This document shows positions 1 through 7,893 of a DNA stretch of 64,000 nucleotides, in pieces; the first letter of the stretch is position 1, and every line of letters begins with the position of its first letter. The notes below the pieces were generated by a model, which was not told the origin of the DNA, did no database searches, and saw nothing but the letters and a program-made list of their open reading frames with translations. Source of the stretch: Bacteroidota bacterium (GTDB lineage Bacteria > Bacteroidota > Bacteroidia > B-17B0 > Aurantibacillaceae); assembly GCA_018267655.1 (NCBI GenBank), contig JAFDYB010000086.1, positions 62,001 to 126,000 on the forward strand, written 5' to 3'. The position numbers and the translations under genes are program-made.

Positions 1-113
1 AGATTCTGTGGAACGGCATTTTAACTTATTAAAAAATTTGCTTAATCTATTGTTCTTGAGCTATCTTGCAATAGTAAAATATAAATAAAATAACCCTTAA
101 TACTTTACCCATT

Positions 114-3100
114 ATGAGAACATTTATATACATAATATTAATTTTGATAACATACTCATTAAGAGCACAAATAAATAAAATATCTGTTTTGAGTGATTCA
201 TTAAGTGGCTTTAATGAACTGCAGGCAAGAAGCGATGCCTATGCTAACAAATGTTATGGAGCTGAGTATAAGTTTTACATAAATCGCGCTCAGCGCAATT
301 ACATTAATTCAAAGTATAATCTTTCAACGGGTAGTAATAATACATTTAAAACCTTAGCGCCTGGTTCGTATCAAACAATGGCCGCTTGTACAAATATGGA
401 TTTTACAGCAGGTATGAGTGGATGGACAGAAACAAATGGATTAAATTCAAACTCTACCACTATGGCTGGCTGCTGTGGTAGTGCTGGAGGTAACTCAAGC
501 ATTGTGAGCGGTGGTACTGATTCAAACACAGGCATCTCCTTAGCTTCACCTTTTGGAGGGCCAAACGTTTGTATGGTAAACAATATGACAACAGGCCAAT
601 ACACTGATAGAATTTCTCAAACGTTTGCCGTAACGCCCTCTAATTCTTTATTAAGAATTGCTTTTTTAGCGGTGCTTCAGTCTGCTGGTCACGGTTGTTC
701 TGACCAGCCTTATATGAATATTAGTATTATAAATTGTTCAGGCGTTCAATTACCATGTCCTAGCTTTAATATAGTTGCCGGCAGTGGATGCGGTGGAATA
801 GCTGCATTTACTGATAACGGCAGTGTATCATACACTCCGTCATGGCAAATTAGTGCTTTAGATTTAACCCCTTATTTAGGCTCATGCATTACGATACAGG
901 TAACTGCAGGGGCTTGTACTATGGGTGGACATTGGGGGTATGGCTATTTTGTAGCACAATGCCAACCAATGACTATTACCCTAAACAATGTACAATACCC
1001 TGTTGGTACAAGTGCAACTACAATTACAACATGCGGAGCTATGAATAATACGGTAACAGCCCCTCCAGGCTTAAACCCATATACTTGGAATGGCCCTCCG
1101 GGCAGTGGCGTTACAAATGTTACAAACCAAACCTTTACAACTTCAACATCAGGTACTTATTATTTAACTATGAATCCCTTAGGCTCATGCTCGCCAATTA
1201 CTCGTACCGTAGTGCTTCAAAACTCAATGCCACCAATAGCCAGTTTTAATTTTAGTAGTACGGCCTGTTCACCTACTTTAAATGTGAATAGTACAAGTAG
1301 TTTAAATGGAGGATCCGCTATATCAAGTACAAATTGGACATGGGGAGATGGGAACACGGGTAGTGGCAATCCTGCTAATTACACATACACAACTGCGGGA
1401 ACGTATCCCGTTAAATTAGTGGTTACAAACTTAACAGGCTGTAGAGATAGTATCACGCAAAACGTTACAATCTCACTAAAGCCTACTGCTAATTTTATAG
1501 TGCCTTCTCTTTGTTATGGTAATAGTTTTAACTTTAATAATTCTTCTACAACACCTTCAGGAACTATGTCTTATACATGGAATTTTGGTAACAGTTCTTC
1601 GCCTTCTAATGCTACATCGCCTTCATACACATACCCAAGTGCCGGAAATTATACCGCTAGTTTAATTGTGCAAAATTCAGGCGGCTGCATCGACTCTATC
1701 AGCAAACCCTTATCTGTTTACGCACTACCTATTGCAGCGTTTAACATAGGGGCAACCGGCTGTAGCGGGCCAACAGTAGCAGTAGTTAGTACATCTTCCT
1801 TAAATGGTGGCTCGTCAATTACAAACTACACCTATAATTGGGGAGATGCAACAGCTAATGCCACCACGGCTAATGCCAATCATACTTATGCTAGCTCTGG
1901 TCCTAAAACAATTAGTTTAACTATTGTTAATGCAAATGGTTGTAAAGACAGTACGAGTAAAAACGTAACTATTTCTCAAAAACCTACAGCCAATTTTAGC
2001 GTTAACAATATTTGTTTAAATGGCACTACAAGCTTTACAAACAACTCAACAACGCCTTCAGGCACTATGACTTACACGTGGGATTATGGTAATGCCTCAG
2101 CACTTTCAAATATAGCTGCGCCTGCTTATGTTTATCCGGCTTCGGGAACTTTTACCGCAAGTTTAGTGGTAATGAACACCGACGGCTGCTCAGATACAAT
2201 GAAAAAAACAGTACAAGTGTATGGCAGAGCTATCCCTAATTTCACCCCCTCTGCCGTTTGCTATAATACAGCAAGTAATTTCATTAATTTGTGTAACATC
2301 ACTTCAAATTTAAACACAGGGTCAATTTCAACCTATAATTGGGATTTTGGAATAAGCGGAGGTACATCTGCTTTACCTAATCCTGTGTTTACATATAACT
2401 CTGCAACTAATGCAACGGTTAATACTACATATACTGCTACTCTTTGGGTAACTACCATTAATGGTTGTAAAGATTCTATTAGTAAACCTGTTACAGTGTA
2501 TGCTCTTCCAACGGCTAAATTTACTTCTGATTCAGTTTGCTTTGGCAATCCTTCAACTATGTCGTTTAGCGGCAATAGCAACGGTAATCCATTAGGCTTT
2601 TTTAGATGGGATTTTGGCAATACAGGTAATTCAATTACAAACACTTCTTTATCTACCCAAACAGTATTTGCTAGTTATGGCAATACTCCTGTGTCATATA
2701 CTGTATATACCACAATACCTAGCACTACTTTAGTTTGCAGCGCATCAACCTTGCAAAATGTTTGGGTTAATCCTAATCCGATATCTGCATTTACTTTTTC
2801 AAACTTATGTGTTGATAAACAGCCTATAAATTTTAGCGGCAGCGGTTCTAATATTCCAATAGGAAGCATTACCAATTACGCTTGGACATACGGCAATGGT
2901 AATACTTTATTAACTAGTCCTATTGCTACATCTACGCAAAGTTATTCGTTGCCTGGCAGCTATTTAGTAACACTTACAGTAACATCAAATGCAAACTGTA
3001 CAAGTATTTCGAGCAATACTGTATATGTGTGGGATTTACCTTATGCAAATATTTCATATTTAAAAAATTGCTTTGGCAAAGCCATGAGCATAAATGCTAA

Positions 3101-4112
3101 TAATTTGCCGGGAGGCACCATTGCTACTTATCAGTGGAATTTTAATAACACACCTGGAAATGTACAGGCAAACGGACAAAATGTAACTTACACTTTTGCT
3201 ACAGCCGGCACCCAAACGCTTAGCTTATATTTAACAAGTGATAAAGGTTGTACAAATACAATTGTTGCCAACTCGTATGTTAACTACAAGCCAATTCCAA
3301 GATTTTATGCTCCGAAACGTGCGGGTTGTACTGATTTATGTATATCTATTCAAGATAGCTCTTCAAGTGTAACAGGCCCTGCAAGCGTTAATTCTTGGCA
3401 ATGGAATTTTGGTAATGGACAATCGCTAACCACCTCTGCTAGCGGAAGTTTCCAAAATTGCTATACTAATAAATCAAACTTTAATTTAGCTTATTATTCA
3501 TTAAGTTTAATTTGTACTACAGATAGTGGTTGTGTTGATTCCATATCAAAGAAAAATTATATAACCGTATATCCTAGACCTGTTGCTAGCTTTGATTGGG
3601 CTGGAAGTGACGGAACAATTATGACGCCTTATATTTCATTCACAAACACATCGCAAGGAAATAATTTTTCAGCATGGTTTTTTAATGATAATAATATTAC
3701 TGATAGCACAACAGCAAACCCTGTTCACTATTACGACACACAAACACCTCGCTCATACAATGTGTTTTTAGCTGTTAGAAATCAATGGGGTTGCAAAGAC
3801 ACTGTTAGCAGACCTGTTTATATTGGCCCTGACTTTATCTTTTATATACCTAATTGCTTTACGCCAAATGGCGATGGTGTAAACGATTATTTTACCGGAA
3901 AAGGTGTGGGTATAAAAAACTTCAATCTTTGGATATTTGACCGTTGGGGAGAAAAGATTTTTTACTCAAACGACATTGAAAAAGGTTGGGATGGTACAGT
4001 AAAAGGAAATGTTATTGATACAAAATCTGATGTTTACCAATGGAAAGTTATTGTTACAGATTTATGGCAAAAAGATCATGAGTACGTTGGGCATGTAACT
4101 TTATTAAAATAA
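114..4112 (+). CDS. PKD-repeat surface protein with T9SS type B (gliding motility-associated) C-terminal domain
   Basis: A 1332-aa secreted protein, probably an adhesin or surface filament exported by the type IX system. Seen: a signal peptide (residues 1-19, ending in LRAQ), an N-terminal Cys/Gly-rich region to about residue 310 that looks like a carbohydrate-binding-type fold, then about nine PKD-like modules (WDFG, WNFG and WGDG signatures with YTY..AGTY strands) from about residue 372 to 1240. The last roughly 85 residues hold FTPNGDGVND, FDRWGEKIF and GHVTLLK, which define the type B / CHU C-terminal sorting domain. Two PKD modules form a 166-residue super-repeat present twice (about 372-537 and 538-702). 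A strong terminator follows, so the gene is probably monocistronic. The ligand is unknown; family and export route are clear, the exact role is inference. Confidence 0.9.
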   Translation: MRTFIYIILILITYSLRAQINKISVLSDSLSGFNELQARSDAYANKCYGAEYKFYINRAQRNYINSKYNLSTGSNNTFKTLAPGSYQTMAACTNMDFTAGMSGWTETNGLNSNSTTMAGCCGSAGGNSSIVSGGTDSNTGISLASPFGGPNVCMVNNMTTGQYTDRISQTFAVTPSNSLLRIAFLAVLQSAGHGCSDQPYMNISIINCSGVQLPCPSFNIVAGSGCGGIAAFTDNGSVSYTPSWQISALDLTPYLGSCITIQVTAGACTMGGHWGYGYFVAQCQPMTITLNNVQYPVGTSATTITTCGAMNNTVTAPPGLNPYTWNGPPGSGVTNVTNQTFTTSTSGTYYLTMNPLGSCSPITRTVVLQNSMPPIASFNFSSTACSPTLNVNSTSSLNGGSAISSTNWTWGDGNTGSGNPANYTYTTAGTYPVKLVVTNLTGCRDSITQNVTISLKPTANFIVPSLCYGNSFNFNNSSTTPSGTMSYTWNFGNSSSPSNATSPSYTYPSAGNYTASLIVQNSGGCIDSISKPLSVYALPIAAFNIGATGCSGPTVAVVSTSSLNGGSSITNYTYNWGDATANATTANANHTYASSGPKTISLTIVNANGCKDSTSKNVTISQKPTANFSVNNICLNGTTSFTNNSTTPSGTMTYTWDYGNASALSNIAAPAYVYPASGTFTASLVVMNTDGCSDTMKKTVQVYGRAIPNFTPSAVCYNTASNFINLCNITSNLNTGSISTYNWDFGISGGTSALPNPVFTYNSATNATVNTTYTATLWVTTINGCKDSISKPVTVYALPTAKFTSDSVCFGNPSTMSFSGNSNGNPLGFFRWDFGNTGNSITNTSLSTQTVFASYGNTPVSYTVYTTIPSTTLVCSASTLQNVWVNPNPISAFTFSNLCVDKQPINFSGSGSNIPIGSITNYAWTYGNGNTLLTSPIATSTQSYSLPGSYLVTLTVTSNANCTSISSNTVYVWDLPYANISYLKNCFGKAMSINANNLPGGTIATYQWNFNNTPGNVQANGQNVTYTFATAGTQTLSLYLTSDKGCTNTIVANSYVNYKPIPRFYAPKRAGCTDLCISIQDSSSSVTGPASVNSWQWNFGNGQSLTTSASGSFQNCYTNKSNFNLAYYSLSLICTTDSGCVDSISKKNYITVYPRPVASFDWAGSDGTIMTPYISFTNTSQGNNFSAWFFNDNNITDSTTANPVHYYDTQTPRSYNVFLAVRNQWGCKDTVSRPVYIGPDFIFYIPNCFTPNGDGVNDYFTGKGVGIKNFNLWIFDRWGEKIFYSNDIEKGWDGTVKGNVIDTKSDVYQWKVIVTDLWQKDHEYVGHVTLLK

Positions 4113-4116
4113 AATT

Positions 4117-4144
4117 AAAACCGCTCTTTTTGAGCGGTTTTTTT
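4117..4144 (+). terminator. Rho-independent terminator after the PKD protein
   Basis: Perfect stem: CCGCTC at 4121-4126 pairs with GAGCGG at 4132-4137 around a five-T loop. It is extended by AAAA/TTTT and followed by a T run. It starts five bases after the stop codon of the upstream adhesin gene. Confidence 0.9.
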
Positions 4145-4148
4145 ATGC

Positions 4149-4156
4149 TACTTTTG
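4149..4156 (+). promoter_or_regulatory. Bacteroidota -7 promoter element for the small membrane protein gene
   Basis: TACTTTTG matches the TAnnTTTG element. It lies directly after the upstream terminator and ends only four bases before the ATG at 4161, so transcription should begin at or very near the start codon (leaderless or nearly so). Confidence 0.55.
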
Positions 4157-4160
4157 GAGC

Positions 4161-4556
4161 ATGAATTTTTTACAACGCTTAAAATTTTACGGAATAGGAT
4201 TTGGTCTTGGTTTGCTTATTATTTATGCAACTTTTGGCACTAGAAGTTGCGTGTCAATTAACGAATACAAAATGCAAGAGCTTGTATTTAAAAAGTTTGA
4301 ATTAGACGATTTAGCTAAGTGTAAACTAAAGTGCTTAATTAAAAACGAAGCTTTGCTAAAAATAGAATTACGCCATTTTGAAGTAAATTATGGTTTAAGC
4401 GATGTACATAAAAAACCTTACGGCGAATATTTTATTCAACCTAAAAAAGAGTTTGAGCAAAAATATAACTACAAGTTAATTATAGTTGAAAAAGACAGCA
4501 CTTCATATATTAACGATATTCAAATTACTAATAATACGCCGTGCAATTGCAAATAA
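4161..4556 (+). CDS. Small membrane-anchored protein, possibly DUF4258-like
   Basis: A 131-aa protein with one N-terminal membrane segment (about residues 10-26, YGIGFGLGLLIIYATFG), so anchored in the inner membrane with a roughly 100-residue soluble tail. The tail has a KCKLKCL motif, an EVNYGLSDVH stretch and an acidic/basic beta-rich C-terminus ending in CNCK. The pattern (short alpha helices, then beta strands resembling Y.i.p...y.liiv) resembles DUF4258-type Bacteroidota proteins that often sit beside tadA, but I recognise this only loosely. Its 3' end overlaps the start of tadA by 16 bases, so the two genes are translationally coupled. Function unknown. Confidence 0.75.
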   Translation: MNFLQRLKFYGIGFGLGLLIIYATFGTRSCVSINEYKMQELVFKKFELDDLAKCKLKCLIKNEALLKIELRHFEVNYGLSDVHKKPYGEYFIQPKKEFEQKYNYKLIIVEKDSTSYINDIQITNNTPCNCK

Positions 4557-4987
4557 ATAACGATTTGTACTTTATGCGCGAAGCGCTTAAAGAAGCTCAG
4601 AAAGCTGCAGATAATGATGAGGTGCCGGTAGGTGCTGTTATTGTAGCTAACGAAAAAATAATAGCAAAAGGACATAATTTGGTTGAAACACTAACCGATG
4701 TTACCGCCCATGCCGAAATGCAATGCATTACAAGTGCCGCTAATTATATTGGCGGTAAATACTTAAATGAGTGCACTATTTATGTTACACTAGAACCATG
4801 TTTAATGTGTGCAGGAGCCTTATTTTGGAGTCAAATTGGGCGCATAGTTTATGGTGCAGCAGACGCTAAAAGAGGATTTTCAAGTATAAATCTGCGTGTA
4901 ACTCACCCTAAAACTCAAATAAAATCGGGTGTTTTAGCCAATGAATGTGAAGATATATTAAAAAGTTTTTTTCTTAAAAAGAGGTAA
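4541..4987 (+). CDS. tadA: tRNA adenosine(34) deaminase TadA
   Basis: Converts the wobble adenosine of tRNA-Arg(ACG) to inosine in the cytoplasm. The zinc cytidine/adenosine-deaminase signature is complete: HAEM with the ligand His and catalytic Glu (residues 57 and 59 from the GTG) and PCLMC with two ligand cysteines (87 and 90). Length is 148 aa from the GTG at 4541. An ATG at 4574 would give 137 aa but would remove the NDLYF residues that align with the N-terminal helix of homologues, so the GTG is preferred. The gene overlaps the upstream small membrane protein gene by 16 bases and probably shares its transcript. Confidence 0.93.
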   Translation: MQLQINNDLYFMREALKEAQKAADNDEVPVGAVIVANEKIIAKGHNLVETLTDVTAHAEMQCITSAANYIGGKYLNECTIYVTLEPCLMCAGALFWSQIGRIVYGAADAKRGFSSINLRVTHPKTQIKSGVLANECEDILKSFFLKKR

Positions 4988-5031
4988 CTTTTATTTTATT
5001 TTTACTACCTTTACACATAAATTTATATAAA

Positions 5032-5430
5032 ATGAAAAAATTAATTTTATTATTCTTTCTTGCGGGAATGTTTGGTTTTAGGAACTTGTCTGCTCAAACA
5101 GACAACAACAAGCTCCCTTTAAAAACAGTTTGTATTAAGCACCCCGATGCCGAAAATCCAGATGTGTATTTCTCTAAAGTAACAATGTTTAATTTTGAGG
5201 TATTTAAACCGGGAACCGAAGCCGATGTAAAAGAAATCATTAAAAACTTGTCAAAGGACAGTAATGTTGATTTTGTAAACCTAGGAAAACTATACGGAAA
5301 CTTTCAAGCAATATCAGTTGTGTTTAAAACAGCAAAAAATAAAAGTTACGTGTTAGGTTTACTTAAAAAAGCTGGTTTAGACATTGTTAAAATAAACAAC
5401 GGCGAGCCTACTAACATTGATAAAATTTAA
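5032..5430 (+). CDS. Small secreted protein, unknown function
   Basis: A 132-aa protein with a clear signal peptide (MKKLILLFFLAGMFGF..LSAQ, cleavage near residue 22). The mature part has an alternating beta-alpha-beta pattern (VTMFNFEVF, DVKEIIKNLS, NFQAISVVFKT, YVLGLLKKAGLDIVKI) resembling a ferredoxin-like or HMA-type fold, but it lacks a CxxC metal site. A possible promoter element TACCTTTA lies at 5006-5013 and a strong terminator follows at 5456, so it is probably a single-gene transcript. Not recognised beyond this; periplasmic location is inferred. Confidence 0.75.
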   Translation: MKKLILLFFLAGMFGFRNLSAQTDNNKLPLKTVCIKHPDAENPDVYFSKVTMFNFEVFKPGTEADVKEIIKNLSKDSNVDFVNLGKLYGNFQAISVVFKTAKNKSYVLGLLKKAGLDIVKINNGEPTNIDKI

Positions 5431-5455
5431 TGTTGAAAAACATTTTTAATTTGAG

Positions 5456-5482
5456 GCCGACTTTTTAGTCGGCTTTTTTATT
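5456..5482 (+). terminator. Rho-independent terminator
   Basis: GCCGACT at 5456-5462 pairs perfectly with AGTCGGC at 5467-5473 around a TTTT loop, followed by a run of T residues. It ends the transcript of the small secreted protein gene. Confidence 0.9.
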
Positions 5483-5514
5483 TTTTATAATTTTATTCGT
5501 ACATTGTGTTTCTT

Positions 5515-7893
5515 ATGCGAAAAAAAATTACTTATATCCTCCTTTTTATCTCTTTGTTTTCGTTTTCACAAAAAAATAAAAAGACTGTAAATGATGCGAA
5601 TTTTAAACTAGACTCATTACCCAAAGTATTGCTTAACGAAATTAACAGATTTCGAATTAGTAAGGGCTTAGACTCTGTTTATATGAGTGATATGCTCCAA
5701 ACCGCAGGCGATATGAGTTCTGAATATATGGCATCGGCTAAAAAAGATAAAGTTGATCCAAAATTAACGTCAAAAAATCTTAGAAGATCAGGCGCAACAA
5801 AGCGAGGCGAAGAAGTAACAATGAAAGCCCCTATTAGTAAAGGTCGCGAAAACTTTAAAACCGAAGATGTTGCTAAAACAATCTATAACCGTTGGGAAAG
5901 TAATCCTAAAAATTTATTAGTGCTAATGAATCCAAAATTTACACTTGTTGGCATATCTGCTTCTACTGACGATGAAGGGAAAAAAGTGTATTGCAGTGCC
6001 ATTTTTGGTGGTTACGACATCACAAACGGCGGCGCCCTTTACGCTAAAGATTTAGTAGTACCATACAATAAAAAATCAAAAAAATTAGGCGGTCCAGATG
6101 CCCGCAAATGTAAAACTTGTAACAAATGGCGAAATTACGATATTTTGCAAAAAGGAATTTTTGTGGAAAACGGAAAAATTTATTTAAAATATACAAACAG
6201 CAGAGAATTACGAAGAGTTCTTAAAAAATCATCTGATGGATTTGCTATTGATGTTGTACAGCGTTCGCAATACATACCGTCTGATTATAACATAGTAGAT
6301 AATAATTTATATAACAAAGGCGTAATGAGTAAAGTTGTATATCGCGATAAATTTTTTAAAAGCAATTTACTTCTAAAAAAAGTAAATAAAAAAATGCTTA
6401 AAAAAATTAAAGGAATTGAGGTTGAAATGGGTAAGTTAAACCCAAAAATTACTGAACCATACGAAATAAATTTAATTGTTGTTCAAGACAAAAAAGTTTG
6501 CAAAACTATTACGCGAGGCTATACAGAAAGCGGAAATATTGAGAGCAACACTCCAATTGGCATCTTACCTTATAAAAACACAATTGGTCTAAAACCACCC
6601 TTTGAACCTCGCTCAGAAAGTTCATTAATTAATTTCACAATCCCTTTCGAAAAAAATAAATCAGAATTTAAAAATGAAGATGTTCAGCCATTTATAAAAG
6701 CACTTAATGAACCTGACTTTATTATAGATGGTTTATATATTTACGCATACTCTTCTATTGAGGGAGACTCTGTTTCGAACGCAAAATTACAACGCAAGCG
6801 AGCTGAAAGTGTTGCAAACGTATTACAAAGTTCGCAAAGTGCAAAAGTAAAACCTACAATTGAAACTAAAGACAGCTGGGGATTATTTATGCTTGAAAAT
6901 GAAGATGGAAAATACGGAAGCATTGTAAGTTTAGGGAAAAAGAAGGCTATTGATAAAATTAATAGTGACAAAAAATTATTAACAGAACTAGAGCCCATTT
7001 TAGCCAAAGAACGCTTTGCTCAAATTATTCTTGATATTACTTACGATGTAAGTGGAAATAAAGAACAAAAATTTACACAAGTTAGTTTACAAAGAGCTTT
7101 AAAAGCCGGCAACCAAACTCAAGTTTATAAAATAATGGAATTTATGCAAAAACGTATTGGTGAAGGAAAATATAAGCTCGATATACTTGACACGCTCAAC
7201 TTTACTGAAAATGCAAATAACGCAGGGTTTATCAATAATAAAATTTATCATACATACCAACTTTCAAACTCAGTTGATGAGGAAGATAATGCAACATTTG
7301 CACGACTCCTTGCACTTGATCCAGCAAACTCAATTCTCCAATACAACAAAACTTTTTGCGAATTAAAACTTGATACCAATGCCGGAAGTCAAGAGCATCA
7401 AGCTAAGGTACAACAAACTATTGATGGTTTATATGGTAAATTAGATAGCAATTTAGTGAATGGATTGAACATAGAATGGCAATTTAAAATATTAGAAAGT
7501 TTAGATACGCTTGATAATGCAGATGCTCAAATAGACGCTTGTGTAAATAGAATAAAATCATTTTACAATATTAAAGATGCCAGCTGGCAAAATGCACTTA
7601 AACTATCTTATATTTTTAGTAGAACAAAAGACTATACCTACTCTGCAACACTGCTTGAGCCATATTTAAACAAAAAAGATGTTAGTGAAAGTTTAGTGTT
7701 TATGTACATTGCATCGGCAAGCAGGGTGCAAGAAAAATATTATTCGCGTACATTTGCCAGAGCGCTCGAAATTGCAAAAAACAAAAACAAAGATCGTTAT
7801 TGTAAATTATTTGGTGAACCTTTTATGACTTTTCAAGTTTTAGAAAATCCCGAAGTTAAACGAAGTTATATTAACAGCTGTAACTCAAAATGA
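5515..7893 (+). CDS. Envelope protein with CAP domain, degenerate OmpA-like domain and C-terminal helical repeats
   Basis: About 792 aa from the ATG at 5515; an in-frame GTG nine bases upstream is less likely because the signal peptide MRKKITYILLFISLFSFSQ begins at the ATG. Residues about 40-165 look like a CAP/SCP domain (LNEINRFRISKGL, then W..NPKNLLVLMNPKFTLVGI..S). A middle region carries KCKTCNKWRNY. Residues about 372-470 fit an OmpA-like C-terminal domain (INFTIPFEKNKSEF, then IYAYSSIEGDSVSN..LQRKRAESV), which usually binds peptidoglycan. The rest, about 540-790, is helical and TPR-like. The stop overlaps the next start by four bases, so it forms an operon with the phosphatase gene. 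Probably a periplasmic or outer-membrane scaffold; substrate unknown. Confidence 0.85.
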   Translation: MRKKITYILLFISLFSFSQKNKKTVNDANFKLDSLPKVLLNEINRFRISKGLDSVYMSDMLQTAGDMSSEYMASAKKDKVDPKLTSKNLRRSGATKRGEEVTMKAPISKGRENFKTEDVAKTIYNRWESNPKNLLVLMNPKFTLVGISASTDDEGKKVYCSAIFGGYDITNGGALYAKDLVVPYNKKSKKLGGPDARKCKTCNKWRNYDILQKGIFVENGKIYLKYTNSRELRRVLKKSSDGFAIDVVQRSQYIPSDYNIVDNNLYNKGVMSKVVYRDKFFKSNLLLKKVNKKMLKKIKGIEVEMGKLNPKITEPYEINLIVVQDKKVCKTITRGYTESGNIESNTPIGILPYKNTIGLKPPFEPRSESSLINFTIPFEKNKSEFKNEDVQPFIKALNEPDFIIDGLYIYAYSSIEGDSVSNAKLQRKRAESVANVLQSSQSAKVKPTIETKDSWGLFMLENEDGKYGSIVSLGKKKAIDKINSDKKLLTELEPILAKERFAQIILDITYDVSGNKEQKFTQVSLQRALKAGNQTQVYKIMEFMQKRIGEGKYKLDILDTLNFTENANNAGFINNKIYHTYQLSNSVDEEDNATFARLLALDPANSILQYNKTFCELKLDTNAGSQEHQAKVQQTIDGLYGKLDSNLVNGLNIEWQFKILESLDTLDNADAQIDACVNRIKSFYNIKDASWQNALKLSYIFSRTKDYTYSATLLEPYLNKKDVSESLVFMYIASASRVQEKYYSRTFARALEIAKNKNKDRYCKLFGEPFMTFQVLENPEVKRSYINSCNSK

